Assembly: GCF_001682855.1 (NCBI RefSeq)
Contig: NZ_MAQW01000029.1
Span: forward strand, 327-64,326
From: Bacillus sp. FJAT-27264
GTDB taxonomy: Bacteria > Bacillota > Bacilli > Paenibacillales > Paenibacillaceae
Reading direction: 5' to 3'
DNA: 64,000 bases
The translations under genes and the position numbers were made by a program. Shown one piece after another: positions 23,943 to 33,172 of the stretch. Below the pieces are notes generated by a model. It saw only the letters and a list, made by a program, of their open reading frames with translations, made no database searches and had not been told where the DNA came from. Numbering within the stretch: the first letter of the stretch is position 1; every line of letters starts with the position of its first letter.

Positions 23943-24410
23943 CTAGCTAAGCTGCTCCACAGTTGCTTCCACATGCCCTTTAACTCGAACCTTGTTCCAC
24001 GCTTCTACAACGATTCCATTCTCATCAATCAGGAAGGTCGAACGGACGATGCCCATATATTCTTTGCCATACATTTTTTTCAGCTGCCACACGCCATAAA
24101 GTTCGCTTACGGTATGCTCCTCATCCGAGAGCAGCAAGAAAGGCAGGCCGTACTTGGCAATAAATTTGACATGCGAGGATAAGCTATCAGTACTGATCCC
24201 CAGGACCACTGCCCCCTTGGCAGCAATCTCTTCATGTGCATCCCTGAAATCGCACGCTTCCTGCGTACAGGCGGTTGTCATATTTTTCGGGTAAAAATAT
24301 AAAATAACCTTATGTCCCAAGTATTGACTCAGACGAACCTGCTCCCCATTGGAGGCTGGCAACGTAAAATCAGGGGCGGCTTGTCCCACTTCTATTCCAG
24401 TATTATTCAT
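23943..24410 (-). CDS. bcp: Bcp/PrxQ-type thioredoxin-dependent peroxiredoxin
   Basis: This 155-residue cytoplasmic peroxiredoxin reduces hydrogen and organic peroxides with electrons from thioredoxin. The peroxidatic Cys is in PKNMTTACTQEACDF (about residue 48), and a second Cys five residues later is the usual resolving Cys of the PrxQ class. Further family marks are APDFTLPASNG at residues 12-22 and GISTDSLSSHVKFI. It is divergent from the LCP gene and ends in its own terminator. Confidence 0.94.
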   Translation of the reverse strand: MNNTGIEVGQAAPDFTLPASNGEQVRLSQYLGHKVILYFYPKNMTTACTQEACDFRDAHEEIAAKGAVVLGISTDSLSSHVKFIAKYGLPFLLLSDEEHTVSELYGVWQLKKMYGKEYMGIVRSTFLIDENGIVVEAWNKVRVKGHVEATVEQLS

Positions 24411-24452
24411 GATTTTTCACACCTTCATTTTATTAGGATAATTATTCCGAAA

Positions 24453-24481
24453 TTGCGCGTATTCCCAAAAGAAATTATAAT
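24453..24481 (+). promoter_or_regulatory. Sigma-A promoter of the LCP gene
   Basis: TTGCGC and TATAAT are separated by 17 bp. The -10 box ends 34 bp before the preferred start codon of the LCP gene. Confidence 0.65.
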
Positions 24482-24515
24482 GTAGAGAATGTGAATGCGA
24501 AAGGAAGAACGAGAA

Positions 24516-25556
24516 ATGCCACCAAGAAGGAAACGGCACGCAAAGGCCGGTAAAACTAAGAAACCACTGATTTGGACTCTGGCTATAATACTTCTTCTAA
24601 TCATCGGCGTTGTTGTATATTACTTCACTTCCATCGCCAATGAACTTGGCAATCTCCAAAAAGATGGCGAGAATTCACCTTTCCAAAATGTGGAGACCGT
24701 TGATACCGACACGCCTGAGCCCCCTAAATGGGAGGGCACGGAGCCTGTTAATATTCTGCTCATGGGTGTCGACGCCCGTGGGGTGAAGAAAGGCGAAGTC
24801 CCCCGTTCGGACACGATGCTTGTCGCTTCTCTTGATCCGTTGAAGAAGAAGATCACTGTCTTCTCTATTCTCCGCGATACGTATGTAGCTATTCCGGATC
24901 ACGGTAAGCAGCGTATCAATGCAGCAATTATTTATGGACCCAACACGGCAATGCAGACAGTAGGCGATCTGCTGGGCATCCCGATTCAATATTATGTCTA
25001 TACGGACTTCCAGGGCTTTATCAAGCTGGTGGATGCGGTGGGCGGCGTGGATTACGACGTGGAGAAGGATATGGTCTACAAGACGATTGCCGACGGACCC
25101 GAATACGATATCGATCTCAAAAAGGGGTTCCAGCATCTGGACGGCAATATGGCCCTGCAGTACGTCCGCTTCCGTCATGACGCCACCTCCGATTTCACCC
25201 GGACCGAACGTCAGCGCGCCTTCCTGAAGGTCGTAGCCGACAAACTGAAAAGCACCACCACTCTTTTCAAGCTACCTTCCATCCTGTCAGATGTTAGTCC
25301 GTATATCGACACCAATCTGACACTGACCGACATGGCGAAGCTGGCGAGTGTAGGCTACGATAGCAGTATTGGCGGCAGTGAACAAATCCCGCCGATGAAC
25401 CTGCTCAAGGAAGATGAGACCAGTAATGGATCGGCCGTCATTGGAATCAGCAGCAATAGCAAGCTCAAGAAATTTGTACAGGATACACTGAATGGTCCTG
25501 AGCCCTCTCCTTCACCGGAGGCCGGCACGAGCAGCAATGCTCCCGCAACCCCATAG
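24516..25556 (+). CDS. LytR-CpsA-Psr (LCP) family protein
   Basis: This 346-residue enzyme has a short basic cytoplasmic N-terminus, one membrane helix (about 18-40) and an external LCP domain. LCP proteins attach teichoic acids or other polyprenyl-linked polymers to peptidoglycan. Family blocks are NILLMGVDARG, RSDTMLVASLDPLKKKITVFSILRDTYV, and the phosphate-binding Arg residues in RFRHDATSDFTRTERQRAFL. A Ser/Pro/Ala-rich tail ends the protein. The ATG at 24516 is preferred because AAGGA precedes it. An in-frame ATG at 24495 is the alternative. Confidence 0.93.
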   Translation: MPPRRKRHAKAGKTKKPLIWTLAIILLLIIGVVVYYFTSIANELGNLQKDGENSPFQNVETVDTDTPEPPKWEGTEPVNILLMGVDARGVKKGEVPRSDTMLVASLDPLKKKITVFSILRDTYVAIPDHGKQRINAAIIYGPNTAMQTVGDLLGIPIQYYVYTDFQGFIKLVDAVGGVDYDVEKDMVYKTIADGPEYDIDLKKGFQHLDGNMALQYVRFRHDATSDFTRTERQRAFLKVVADKLKSTTTLFKLPSILSDVSPYIDTNLTLTDMAKLASVGYDSSIGGSEQIPPMNLLKEDETSNGSAVIGISSNSKLKKFVQDTLNGPEPSPSPEAGTSSNAPATP

Positions 25557-25608
25557 TTCCGTAATGGGCACGGAAGACTATACAATAACCCCCAGGGCAT
25601 GATCACGG

Positions 25609-25644
25609 ACGGGCGAACAGCGGACACAAACGCTGCTCGCCCGT
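25609..25644 (+). terminator. Strong hairpin after the LCP gene
   Basis: Arms ACGGGCGAACAGCG and CGCTGCTCGCCCGT form a nearly perfect stem with an eight-base loop. Only TCCCTT follows, so it may be a weak terminator, an mRNA-stabilising hairpin or both. It lies between the LCP gene and the GsaB gene. Confidence 0.5.
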
Positions 25645-25679
25645 TCCCTTGCCTATGGAAGACGAAAGGATGATTATTC

Positions 25680-26999
25680 ATGAACCGTTCCACATCAGAG
25701 CAACTTTATCAGGAAGCCCTTCAGCATATCGTAGGAGGCGTCAACAGTCCCTCCCGTTCCTTCAAAGCCGTCGGCGGAGGTGCCCCTGTATTCATGAAGC
25801 GGGCCAGCGGCGCGCATTTCTGGGATGAGGACAATAACCGCTACATAGATTATCTGGCTGCTTACGGTCCGATTATTACCGGCCACGCCCATCCCCACAT
25901 TACCGCAGCCATCACTCAAGCTGCCGAGAACGGCATCCTTTACGGCACACCAACCCATCTGGAAATCAAGCTTGCTAAAATGCTTAAGGAAGCCATCCCT
26001 TCGATGGACAAAGTGCGGTTCGTCAATTCCGGCACCGAAGCCGTCATGACCACGATCCGCGTGGCTCGCGCCTATACGAAGCGCAATAAGATCATCAAGT
26101 TCGCCGGCTGCTATCACGGCCACTCCGACCTAGTGCTCGTTGCCGCCGGTTCCGGCCCTTCCACACTAGGTATCCCAGACAGCGCCGGCATTCCCGTCAG
26201 TCTGGCACAAGAAGTCATTACCGTTCCGTTCAATGACCTGGACGGACTGCGCGAGGCACTTGCCACCTGGGGCGACGATGTGGCCGCTGTTATGGTCGAA
26301 CCGATTGTCGGCAATTTCGGTATGGTAATGCCGAAGCCTGGCTTCCTGGAAGGGCTGTGCAAGCAGGCCCGCGACAATGGCTCGCTTGTTATCTACGACG
26401 AAGTAATCACGGCTTTCCGCTTCCATTACGGTTCCACTCAAACCTATGCCGGCCTCGATAACCATGAAGACATCACACCTGACTTGACGGCGCTCGGCAA
26501 AATCATCGGCGGTGGCCTGCCGATCGGTGCTTACGGTGGGCGCAAGCATGTCATGGAGCAGGTAGCTCCACTCGGTCCTGCTTACCAAGCAGGGACGATG
26601 GCGGGGAATCCGGCTTCCATCTCCGCCGGTATTGCCTGTCTTGAAGTGTTAAGCGCAGAAGGCGTCTATGAAGAAATGGAGCGTCTTGCAATCACTCTGA
26701 CCGAAGGGCTTCAGGCCTCGGCAGACCGTCACGGTATTCCACTGACGATCAACCGTATCCGTGGTGCGTTCTCGACTCATTTTTGCAATCACCCAATCAC
26801 TGATTACGAAGAAGCACAGGATACGGACGGAGAAATGTTCGCCAGCTTCTTCCGGCACATGCTGAACCGCGGCATCAATCTGGCACCATCCAAGTATGAG
26901 GCGTGGTTCCTGACCACCGCACATACCGATGCTGATATCGCTGCCACCCTCGAAGCTGCTGAAGCCTCCTTTGCCGCCATGGCGGCGGGTGACCTGTAA
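25680..26999 (+). CDS. gsaB: Glutamate-1-semialdehyde 2,1-aminomutase, GsaB/HemL2 paralogue
   Basis: This 439-residue PLP enzyme isomerises glutamate-1-semialdehyde to 5-aminolevulinate, the committed heme precursor. Family blocks are GGVNSPSRSFKAVGGG (about residue 15), FVNSGTEAVMTTIRVARAYT, YHGHSDLVLVAAGSGPSTLG, and the Schiff-base Lys in ALGKIIGGGLPIGAYGG near residue 270. Overall it reads like B. subtilis GsaB rather than HemL. No other heme gene is adjacent, which supports it being the stand-alone second paralogue. It ends in a strong terminator. Confidence 0.95.
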   Translation: MNRSTSEQLYQEALQHIVGGVNSPSRSFKAVGGGAPVFMKRASGAHFWDEDNNRYIDYLAAYGPIITGHAHPHITAAITQAAENGILYGTPTHLEIKLAKMLKEAIPSMDKVRFVNSGTEAVMTTIRVARAYTKRNKIIKFAGCYHGHSDLVLVAAGSGPSTLGIPDSAGIPVSLAQEVITVPFNDLDGLREALATWGDDVAAVMVEPIVGNFGMVMPKPGFLEGLCKQARDNGSLVIYDEVITAFRFHYGSTQTYAGLDNHEDITPDLTALGKIIGGGLPIGAYGGRKHVMEQVAPLGPAYQAGTMAGNPASISAGIACLEVLSAEGVYEEMERLAITLTEGLQASADRHGIPLTINRIRGAFSTHFCNHPITDYEEAQDTDGEMFASFFRHMLNRGINLAPSKYEAWFLTTAHTDADIAATLEAAEASFAAMAAGDL

Positions 27000-27043
27000 G
27001 AAGCTGACTCAGTTTGTGAAGCTCACATAGGTTATATCATCAA

Positions 27044-27080
27044 AAGCCGCTGGGGACATTTCGTTCCCCAGCGGCTTTTT
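27044..27080 (+). terminator. Terminator of gsaB
   Basis: Perfect arms AAGCCGCTGGGGA and TCCCCAGCGGCTT with a short loop are followed by five T residues. Beyond it, a weaker inverted repeat CCGTCTG...CAGACGG (about 27109-27149) lies on the side of the convergent deformylase gene. Confidence 0.92.
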
Positions 27081-27249
27081 CGGATCAAATAATACCGTCT
27101 ATTCCCTAGCCCGTCTGCTACCTTAGCATCCTCCAGGTTGATCAGACGGAGGGAAAAAATCCACCTGACGGTTCAAATTGCCCCCTGCAAGGAAAGACGA
27201 AAGCCATTCTTTTTACGCGCTTTTGTCAAAAAGAAGCCTGCATGTCTGC

Positions 27250-27849
27250 CTACTCATACAAACTGTGGATCTCCACACCCTGCGGAAGCTTGAACGGGTT
27301 CTCTTTGTTAATCCGGTCATAGAACATGATGCCATCCAGATGATCCATCTCATGCTGGATGACGATCGCGTGATAGCCTTTGTAGCGAACGACGATCTCT
27401 TTGCCACTGGCATCATAACCCTTGACCTTTACAGACTCATATCTTGGCACAAATCCTTGTACTGGACGATCTACCGACAGACAACCCTCGCTCTCGGGCA
27501 AATACACCATTGCCATGGAGTGACTAATGATCTTGGGATTCACCCAAACCTGCTCTATCGTGCGCCCTTTCTCATCGGTTGCAAGCATGACGAACATCCG
27601 CTGTGACAGCCCAATTTGATTGGCTGAGAGCCCCACACCAGGACGCAGCTTATATTTAGCCGCAGTTTCCGGGTTCTGGCTATTCTTCAGGAACTGCATC
27701 ATGCATTGCATTGCCTCACGATCGGCTTCCTGCAAGGGAAGCTCCAACGGCTGGGTCACCTCACGAAGTACCGGATCTCCTTCCCGAACAATATCTTCCA
27801 TCCGAATGATATAGTCGGCAGTAAATTTTGCATTAGACAACAATTTCAT
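27250..27849 (-). CDS. def: Peptide deformylase (YkrB/DefB type)
   Basis: This protein removes the formyl group from the N-terminal Met of new proteins and uses a bound Fe or Zn ion. All three motifs are present: GVGLSANQIG (motif 1), EGCLSV with the metal-binding Cys (motif 2) and HEMDH with two metal ligands and the catalytic Glu (motif 3). The long KYKLRPGVG insert and the C-terminal DRINKENPFK match type 2 Bacillus deformylases. The frame opens with an ATG at 27849 placed directly against AAAGGTGG. A TTG at 27843, six bases from that site, or the Met of MEDIVREGDP further in, may be the true start. Confidence 0.94.
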   Translation of the reverse strand: MKLLSNAKFTADYIIRMEDIVREGDPVLREVTQPLELPLQEADREAMQCMMQFLKNSQNPETAAKYKLRPGVGLSANQIGLSQRMFVMLATDEKGRTIEQVWVNPKIISHSMAMVYLPESEGCLSVDRPVQGFVPRYESVKVKGYDASGKEIVVRYKGYHAIVIQHEMDHLDGIMFYDRINKENPFKLPQGVEIHSLYE

Positions 27850-27902
27850 CCACCTTTGCCTTACGGGCTTGATTTAGATATATATAATTACTGTATGCAT
27901 CC

Positions 27903-29195
27903 TTACGGATTTATGAAAGCCGTCCGCAGCTGGCCGCTATAATTCACGTCAAATCCAAGTCCGGTGGCTAGTGCACCCAATGGAAGATAGGTTTTGTCTT
28001 CCTTGCCAACCTTCTGGAGAAAAGCAGGGGTGTCAATCGCTACATCCTGCCCATTAACCTTAATCGTCTTCGATCCAATCGTAACGATGACCGTTCTGTC
28101 ACCGTATTGAATCGTTGCACTTGATGTTTTGTTATCCCACTTACCAGATGCGCCTACAGCATTCAGAATATCCCTCAGTGCCAGGAAGTTCTGACCGTTC
28201 TTAAGTATCGGCTTGTTGGGAGTATTCAATTCCACACCCTTCACAACAATATTCATAGGTGCGACGGCCGTAGCCGTAACGGCTGCCGTTGGTGTGCGGT
28301 ATGACCCCCACTGCAATTCTGCGAACACTGTGGCAATCTTCTCGTACCCTAGCTGTGTCGGGTGAAAATCCGGTGAGTCGCCACTGATAATATGGGTCAA
28401 TGAGAACTCTGCTCCGGCAAATTGCTTGGCAACATGAGCGACCAGCACCGGTGCACTGCCTTGGCTGACTGTACCTGCCACAGCCTCAGCGGCGGATGTG
28501 AGACGATCTGCTGCACTCATCAGCTTCGTGTAAGACTGGCCAACGGCAATCTTGGGTGCCGGCTGATATTGATCCGCAAGGAGAATCTTGGCCTGTGGAT
28601 TCACCACACGGATATTCTCCAGAATGACCCTCAGATTAGCACTGTAATCGGCCAGCTTCTGATCAAGCTGTGTCTCAAAGTCTGCATCTGTCAGCTCTTT
28701 GACCTTCAGGAACAAGCTGCTTAAGTCATTCCCGCCGATTGTGATCGTGATAAGATTCGCCGCTGCGAGTTCCTTGGCCGCTTGCGGGATCTCCGCTGCG
28801 AAGGTAGCGATTCTAGGATCGGGAAGACCTTGCTGGATTGCGTCTGATGTAGTGACCGTACCGGTTTTGAGCGCCTCTGTGTAGTGACTCAGACCGGAAG
28901 TCGTCAATCCGAGGATCCCGTAATTGGCGAGCGCACTCCGGCCATGGTACCAACCCTGCTCTAGCAATCTCTCCGCAAATCCATAAGGCTTCGCGCTTGG
29001 GTTCGTCATTCCCGGCTCATATCCAGCCGTTATGGAATCTCCCAACGCCACGATGCGGAAGGTCTCCTGCTCTTTCCCTTGCGCTGCAGATGCCTCTCCT
29101 GCAGCATGTGCTGACCCGGGAGCACCTGCCCATAGCGATAGCAGCAGCAGACTGCCCATACTAGCCGCTGTTATCTTCTTCCAAACTTTCAGCAT
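27903..29195 (-). CDS. Exported GDSL-type esterase/lipase with copper-amine-oxidase-like domain
   Basis: This 430-residue secreted SGNH hydrolase has a signal peptide (1-31), then block I ALGDSITAGYEPG with the nucleophile Ser, block III ITIGGNDLSSLF, and block V SPDFHPTQLGY with the Asp-His pair. Such enzymes cleave acyl or acetyl esters of lipids or polysaccharides. The C-terminal 115 residues (NGQNFLALRDILNAVGASGKW, TYLPLGALATGLGFDV) form a copper-amine-oxidase-like stalk domain, as in the polysaccharide deacetylase at 17-18 kb. It is a single gene, and its substrate is unknown. Confidence 0.92.
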   Translation of the reverse strand: MLKVWKKITAASMGSLLLLSLWAGAPGSAHAAGEASAAQGKEQETFRIVALGDSITAGYEPGMTNPSAKPYGFAERLLEQGWYHGRSALANYGILGLTTSGLSHYTEALKTGTVTTSDAIQQGLPDPRIATFAAEIPQAAKELAAANLITITIGGNDLSSLFLKVKELTDADFETQLDQKLADYSANLRVILENIRVVNPQAKILLADQYQPAPKIAVGQSYTKLMSAADRLTSAAEAVAGTVSQGSAPVLVAHVAKQFAGAEFSLTHIISGDSPDFHPTQLGYEKIATVFAELQWGSYRTPTAAVTATAVAPMNIVVKGVELNTPNKPILKNGQNFLALRDILNAVGASGKWDNKTSSATIQYGDRTVIVTIGSKTIKVNGQDVAIDTPAFLQKVGKEDKTYLPLGALATGLGFDVNYSGQLRTAFINP

Positions 29196-29311
29196 CGTAT
29201 CCCTCCATCATTCGTTCTGACTCTATTCTATCATTCCGGGTACCCATGCAAAAGAGTGGTTCCACGTTAAACGAAGAACCACTCTTTGATAAGAAGATAG
29301 CTATTCTATTG

Positions 29312-29602
29312 CTATTCCTTGTCGGAATTTGGACCCTGACTTCTAGCGGAGTCATTCTCTGGACCAGATAGCTCTCCAGCGCGCTCCATATATTTATCAT
29401 AACGGTCATCCAATTCTCGGCCGATCTTGCGATAACGCCGTGTCTCCTCCACAATGGGGTCCAGCGTCGTCTGGATACGAATCTCATACTTAGGTGAGAT
29501 TTGCCGGATCTCCTTAGCAGAGCGGTCGGTCTGCTCCATCTCTCCATCTTCCAGCAGCTCACTCAGCTTGCGTTCCAAATCATCATTGCCGCTCATGGTC
29601 AT
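29312..29602 (-). CDS. Small charged hypothetical protein
   Basis: This 96-residue hydrophilic protein is rich in Glu, Asp, Arg and Lys and has no membrane segment or Cys. The middle (YEIRIQTTLDPIVEETRRYRKIGRELDDRYDKYMERA) is probably helical or coiled coil. I do not recognise the family. The start has AAGGAGG eight bases upstream and lies 13 bp after the inositol monophosphatase stop, so the two genes are co-transcribed. Confidence 0.75.
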   Translation of the reverse strand: MTMSGNDDLERKLSELLEDGEMEQTDRSAKEIRQISPKYEIRIQTTLDPIVEETRRYRKIGRELDDRYDKYMERAGELSGPENDSARSQGPNSDKE

Positions 29603-29615
29603 AATGGATTCCTCC

Positions 29616-30503
29616 TTATGGCTGATATCCTGTAGCTTCCCCAGCTTTCAGCGAAGCAATCAGCGCATCATGAATACGGCCATTGCTCGCCACAACATGG
29701 CGAGTGCCAATATCATAAGCAAGCCCACGAGTATCTGTGACCTTGCCACCAGACTCCAATACAAGCAGAACACCAGCCGCGCAATCCCATGGGTTAAGCC
29801 CCACTTCCCAGTAAGCGTCGACTCTGCCTGCGGCCACATAGGCAAGATGTAGCGCTGCTGAGCCACCGGCGCGTATGCCCCTGATCTGCGGCAGCAACTG
29901 CTGCAGACCAGCCATGTTCGCTGGCTGCGCAAACTCGCGATCCGGCGGGAAGCCCATGGCTAGCAAACTGCCAGCCAATTCATTCTCCGCCGAGACGGAA
30001 GCGCGAATACCGTGTATATATGCGCCCTTACCTTTTTCAGCGACAAACATTTCATCACGGGTCGGATCATAAATCACGCCAACGGTCAATTCTCCCCGAA
30101 CGACCAATGCAATCGACACACAGTAAAAAGGAAAACCGTGCACAAAGTTGGTGGTTCCGTCCACGGGATCCACAATCCACAAATATTCATGCTCACGCGC
30201 TTCTTCAAGCGCGGCAGCAGCTGCGGCAGCACCCGGCTCTACGCCTTCCTCACCAAGGATGGCATGGTCAGGATAATGAGTCAGGATCAGCCTGCGGATC
30301 ATCTGCTCTACGCCCTTGTCCACTTCTGTAACCAGATCCTGCGCAGAGGTTTTGGTGCCAAGCTCTTTCACCTGTCCCTGTCTGCTTTTGATCCATTCCC
30401 CTGCCTTAGCGGCAGCATTAATGGCTACGGCCGTGTGTCCCTTGCTGGTTACGACATAGGGTTCCCGTTCATTTCGGCTATTAGGATTTATAGGGTTCAT
30501 CAT
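29616..30503 (-). CDS. Inositol monophosphatase family protein
   Basis: This 295-residue Mg-dependent phosphatase is of the IMPase/SuhB/CysQ superfamily. The metal-binding motifs are visible: GEEGVEPG (first Glu), VDPVDGTTNFVHGFP (Asp, Asp) and WDCAAGVLLVLESGG (last Asp). Substrates in this family include inositol phosphates, fructose-1,6-bisphosphate, PAP and NADP, and the choice here cannot be made from sequence. The start ATG ATG is preceded by GGAG. A small hypothetical gene follows in the same operon. Confidence 0.92.
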   Translation of the reverse strand: MMNPINPNSRNEREPYVVTSKGHTAVAINAAAKAGEWIKSRQGQVKELGTKTSAQDLVTEVDKGVEQMIRRLILTHYPDHAILGEEGVEPGAAAAAAALEEAREHEYLWIVDPVDGTTNFVHGFPFYCVSIALVVRGELTVGVIYDPTRDEMFVAEKGKGAYIHGIRASVSAENELAGSLLAMGFPPDREFAQPANMAGLQQLLPQIRGIRAGGSAALHLAYVAAGRVDAYWEVGLNPWDCAAGVLLVLESGGKVTDTRGLAYDIGTRHVVASNGRIHDALIASLKAGEATGYQP

Positions 30504-30682
30504 TTCACTCCGCTTTCTTGAACATAATCGTCATTTCCGGGCCGGAGCCCTTGCAAAAAAAGTATACATAACGGCAAGGGATTTCCCGGGCATTTGGTTT
30601 TATCCAACGTACCCTATTTCCGGAGACTTATCAAGTCATGGGCAGGCCTCTGTTCCGGCTATATCACCCGGTTTATCACTGT

Positions 30683-31690
30683 TTATGGTTCAATATTAAC
30701 GCTGGCCCCGTCTAGTACAGTTATTCTATGGTCAGCCTTCGCGGCTTCCTTCATGTCCTCCATTAGTCCAAAAAGCGCGCCGTCCTTCAGCTTGGCCTCG
30801 ATCATCACATCTACGGCAGGCGTATCCTGTGCAATGCGCTGCAGGAAAGCCAGCAGCGGCACAGGCTCTACCCCGTCGGCATGACTGCGGGGATCGGAGG
30901 GGCTGCGGGGACTCGACACATGAATTTTTGGAGGCAGATGATCCCCCGGAAGTACATCCTTCAGCGCAAGTGGTGTCTGCCACGTCTTCAGAATTTCAGG
31001 CCACAGCTCCCACGGGAGTTCCCCTTCATTGTTCACCCACTGATGATGAATATCCAGCACCATCGGGAGTCCGAGATGCTGGCAGACTGCCAGCGTCTCC
31101 GGTGCATTGAAGGTCTTGTCGTCATTCTCCAGTGTGACACGTTCTTGAAGTTCCAAGGGAAGCTCACGGAAATGATCTTCAAACCGCGCTGCCGACGTAG
31201 GCTTGTCCCCATAGGCTCCGCCGATGTGGATGTTGTTCTTGGCCGTTGCCGGCAGTCTCATCGCATGCAGCATATCGGCATGATGCTGGAGATCCCGGAT
31301 GGAATTCACCAGCACCTCTGGCCGCGGCGTACTGAGTACCGTGAAATGATCGGGATGAAACGATACTCTCATGCCATGTCTTTTCACATAATCGCCCACT
31401 ACAGCGAAATCATCCGCGAGCGCCGCCAGCGGCTTCCAATCCTGGAGATCGGGATGCGTTGCCAGCGGGACCAGCTTCGAGGTCATCCGGTATACTTTGA
31501 TATCGGAGCCAGTGTTATGTTTCAGCAGACGCAGCGTGTTATGCAAATTCGTTCGAGTAAGGCTCTCCAAGCGGGCAAGTGCGGCTTCGCGATCTTCCAG
31601 CTTTTTGAATGAAGCCATCGTCATTGTCTTGGAAGGTGAACAATCCGGAATAACCGTGGACATCGCCACATAACCGAACCTTACAATCAT
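30683..31690 (-). CDS. uvsE: UV DNA damage endonuclease
   Basis: UvsE nicks DNA 5' of pyrimidine dimers and 6-4 photoproducts in an alternative excision repair path. The 335-residue TIM-barrel protein starts with the typical MIVRFGYVAMS and has LHNTLRLLKHN, YRMTSKLVPLATHP, FHPDHFTVLSTP, IHIGGAYGDK, LENDDKTF and DIHHQWVN. The His, Asp and Glu residues of these blocks bind the metal cluster. It overlaps the upstream small gene by four bases. UvsE is common in spore formers. Confidence 0.95.
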   Translation of the reverse strand: MIVRFGYVAMSTVIPDCSPSKTMTMASFKKLEDREAALARLESLTRTNLHNTLRLLKHNTGSDIKVYRMTSKLVPLATHPDLQDWKPLAALADDFAVVGDYVKRHGMRVSFHPDHFTVLSTPRPEVLVNSIRDLQHHADMLHAMRLPATAKNNIHIGGAYGDKPTSAARFEDHFRELPLELQERVTLENDDKTFNAPETLAVCQHLGLPMVLDIHHQWVNNEGELPWELWPEILKTWQTPLALKDVLPGDHLPPKIHVSSPRSPSDPRSHADGVEPVPLLAFLQRIAQDTPAVDVMIEAKLKDGALFGLMEDMKEAAKADHRITVLDGASVNIEP

Positions 31691-32004
31691 TTCTCTTCCC
31701 CGAAGAACATTTCATAAGCGAGAGCGGTCTGCACCCTTGATTCTTCCTCATTCAGTTTGCGGACGAGATCCATCTCCACCGCTGTTACCTCATGTCCCTG
31801 AAAATTAATCTCGGCGATGGACGCCGAAATTTTGACGATCGCTACAGCAACATTCTCTGGGGTGTAGGCGATGACCTTTTGCCCGGTCGGATAGACGCGA
31901 AATCCTTGCTTTACCATCTTAGTGCGCCCGTACTCCAGCAGCTCATACAGTTCCTGTTCACTTTTGAATTTGCATACCGAATTGAACTCTGATTGAAAGC
32001 CCAT
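31687..32004 (-). CDS. Conserved small hypothetical protein
   Basis: This is a 105-residue soluble protein without signal peptide or membrane helix. It has an alternating alpha/beta pattern, with KFKSEQELYELLEYGRTKMVKQGF and KVIAYTPENVAVAIVKISASIAEI as its most regular parts. I do not recognise the family. The start codon has GAGAGGAGAGA before it. The stop overlaps the uvsE start by four bases, so it is translationally coupled to the repair gene. Confidence 0.8.
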   Translation of the reverse strand: MGFQSEFNSVCKFKSEQELYELLEYGRTKMVKQGFRVYPTGQKVIAYTPENVAVAIVKISASIAEINFQGHEVTAVEMDLVRKLNEEESRVQTALAYEMFFGEEK

Positions 32005-32058
32005 CTTTCTCTCTCCTCTCTGGCCGGGATGATCCCGCCTGACGCCTGTTAGATTATA

Positions 32059-33150
32059 TTATTCGTTGTCGTATTTCAGGTTTTGCTTGAAATTGTAGCG
32101 TTCCAACGCCAGCTCGATCATACGGTCCAGCAGCGCTCTATAGGATACGCCGGTCTCACGCCATAGTAGTGGGTACATACTGTAAGGCGTGAAGCCTGGC
32201 ATCGTGTTCACTTCATTGATCATAATTTTGCCGTCAGATCTGCGCACGAAGAAGTCAGCACGCGTAATTCCACTTCCTTCAATAGCCTTGAAAGCCACTA
32301 GCGCCGATTCTCTGAGCCGGTCAGCAACATCGGGTTCAACCGGAGCCGGAATCAGCATTTGTGACTTGCCGTCAATGTATTTAGCCGCGTAATCATAATA
32401 TTCACCGGAGGAAACAATTTCACCCGGAACGGAAGCTTCAGGCTCTTCGTTGCCGAGCACACCGACTTCCAACTCGCGCGCATCCACGAATTCTTCAATA
32501 ATGACCTTCGTATCATACCGGAAAGCATACTCAACAGCCTTAACCAGACTTTCTTGATCTTCCGCTTTGGAAATGCCCACGCTGGAGCCAAGGTTGGCCG
32601 GCTTAACGAACACGGGATAGCCCAGCTTATCCTCTACATTCACGATCAGCTCATGACTTCTGTGTTTCCACGAGCTAACGTTAAAGTAGCAGTACTCACA
32701 CTGATCCAGTCCGGCTTCAGCGAACAGCTTCTTCATTACGACTTTATCCATACCCGCCGCCGAGGCCAAAACTCCAGCCCCGATATAAGGAATGTTCGCA
32801 ATTTCGAACAAGCCTTGAATGGTACCATCTTCTCCATAAGTACCGTGCAGCATCGGGAACATCACATCAACCGCTGACGTCTCACTGGAAAGACCGCTGA
32901 ATATGGCATTCATCGCAGTTCCTGAATCAGAAGACGCCCCAGCAAGCTTAAGCTGCTCAATCTGAGCGAAAGGCGCTGTCAGCGTCTCGCCTACCTTCCA
33001 CAATCCCTGCTTCGTAATATAAAAAGGTAAAATCTCATATTTATCGTAATCAAAAGCATTCATGACTGCAAAAGCCGTCTGCAACGACACCTCATGCTCA
33101 CCGGATTTGCCGCCGTATACCAGACCTACGGTCAATTTTGCGTTCCCCAT
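32059..33150 (-). CDS. ddl: D-alanine--D-alanine ligase
   Basis: This ATP-grasp enzyme joins two D-Ala residues for peptidoglycan precursors. The protein has 363 residues from the ATG at 33150, the usual length. Motifs are VGLVYGGKSGEHEVSLQTA at residues 7-25, HGTYGEDGTIQGLFE (near 110), FVKPANLGSSVGISKA (ATP binding), and INEVNTMPGFTPYSMYP, whose Asn and Glu bind Mg. In KYIDGKSQ near residue 265 the family Tyr of the active-site loop is followed by Ile-Asp. It lies 22 bp downstream of an amidase-domain gene, which adds to the cell-wall theme. Confidence 0.95.
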   Translation of the reverse strand: MGNAKLTVGLVYGGKSGEHEVSLQTAFAVMNAFDYDKYEILPFYITKQGLWKVGETLTAPFAQIEQLKLAGASSDSGTAMNAIFSGLSSETSAVDVMFPMLHGTYGEDGTIQGLFEIANIPYIGAGVLASAAGMDKVVMKKLFAEAGLDQCEYCYFNVSSWKHRSHELIVNVEDKLGYPVFVKPANLGSSVGISKAEDQESLVKAVEYAFRYDTKVIIEEFVDARELEVGVLGNEEPEASVPGEIVSSGEYYDYAAKYIDGKSQMLIPAPVEPDVADRLRESALVAFKAIEGSGITRADFFVRRSDGKIMINEVNTMPGFTPYSMYPLLWRETGVSYRALLDRMIELALERYNFKQNLKYDNE

Positions 33151-33172
33151 ACTCCAATAACCTCTTTCCGAA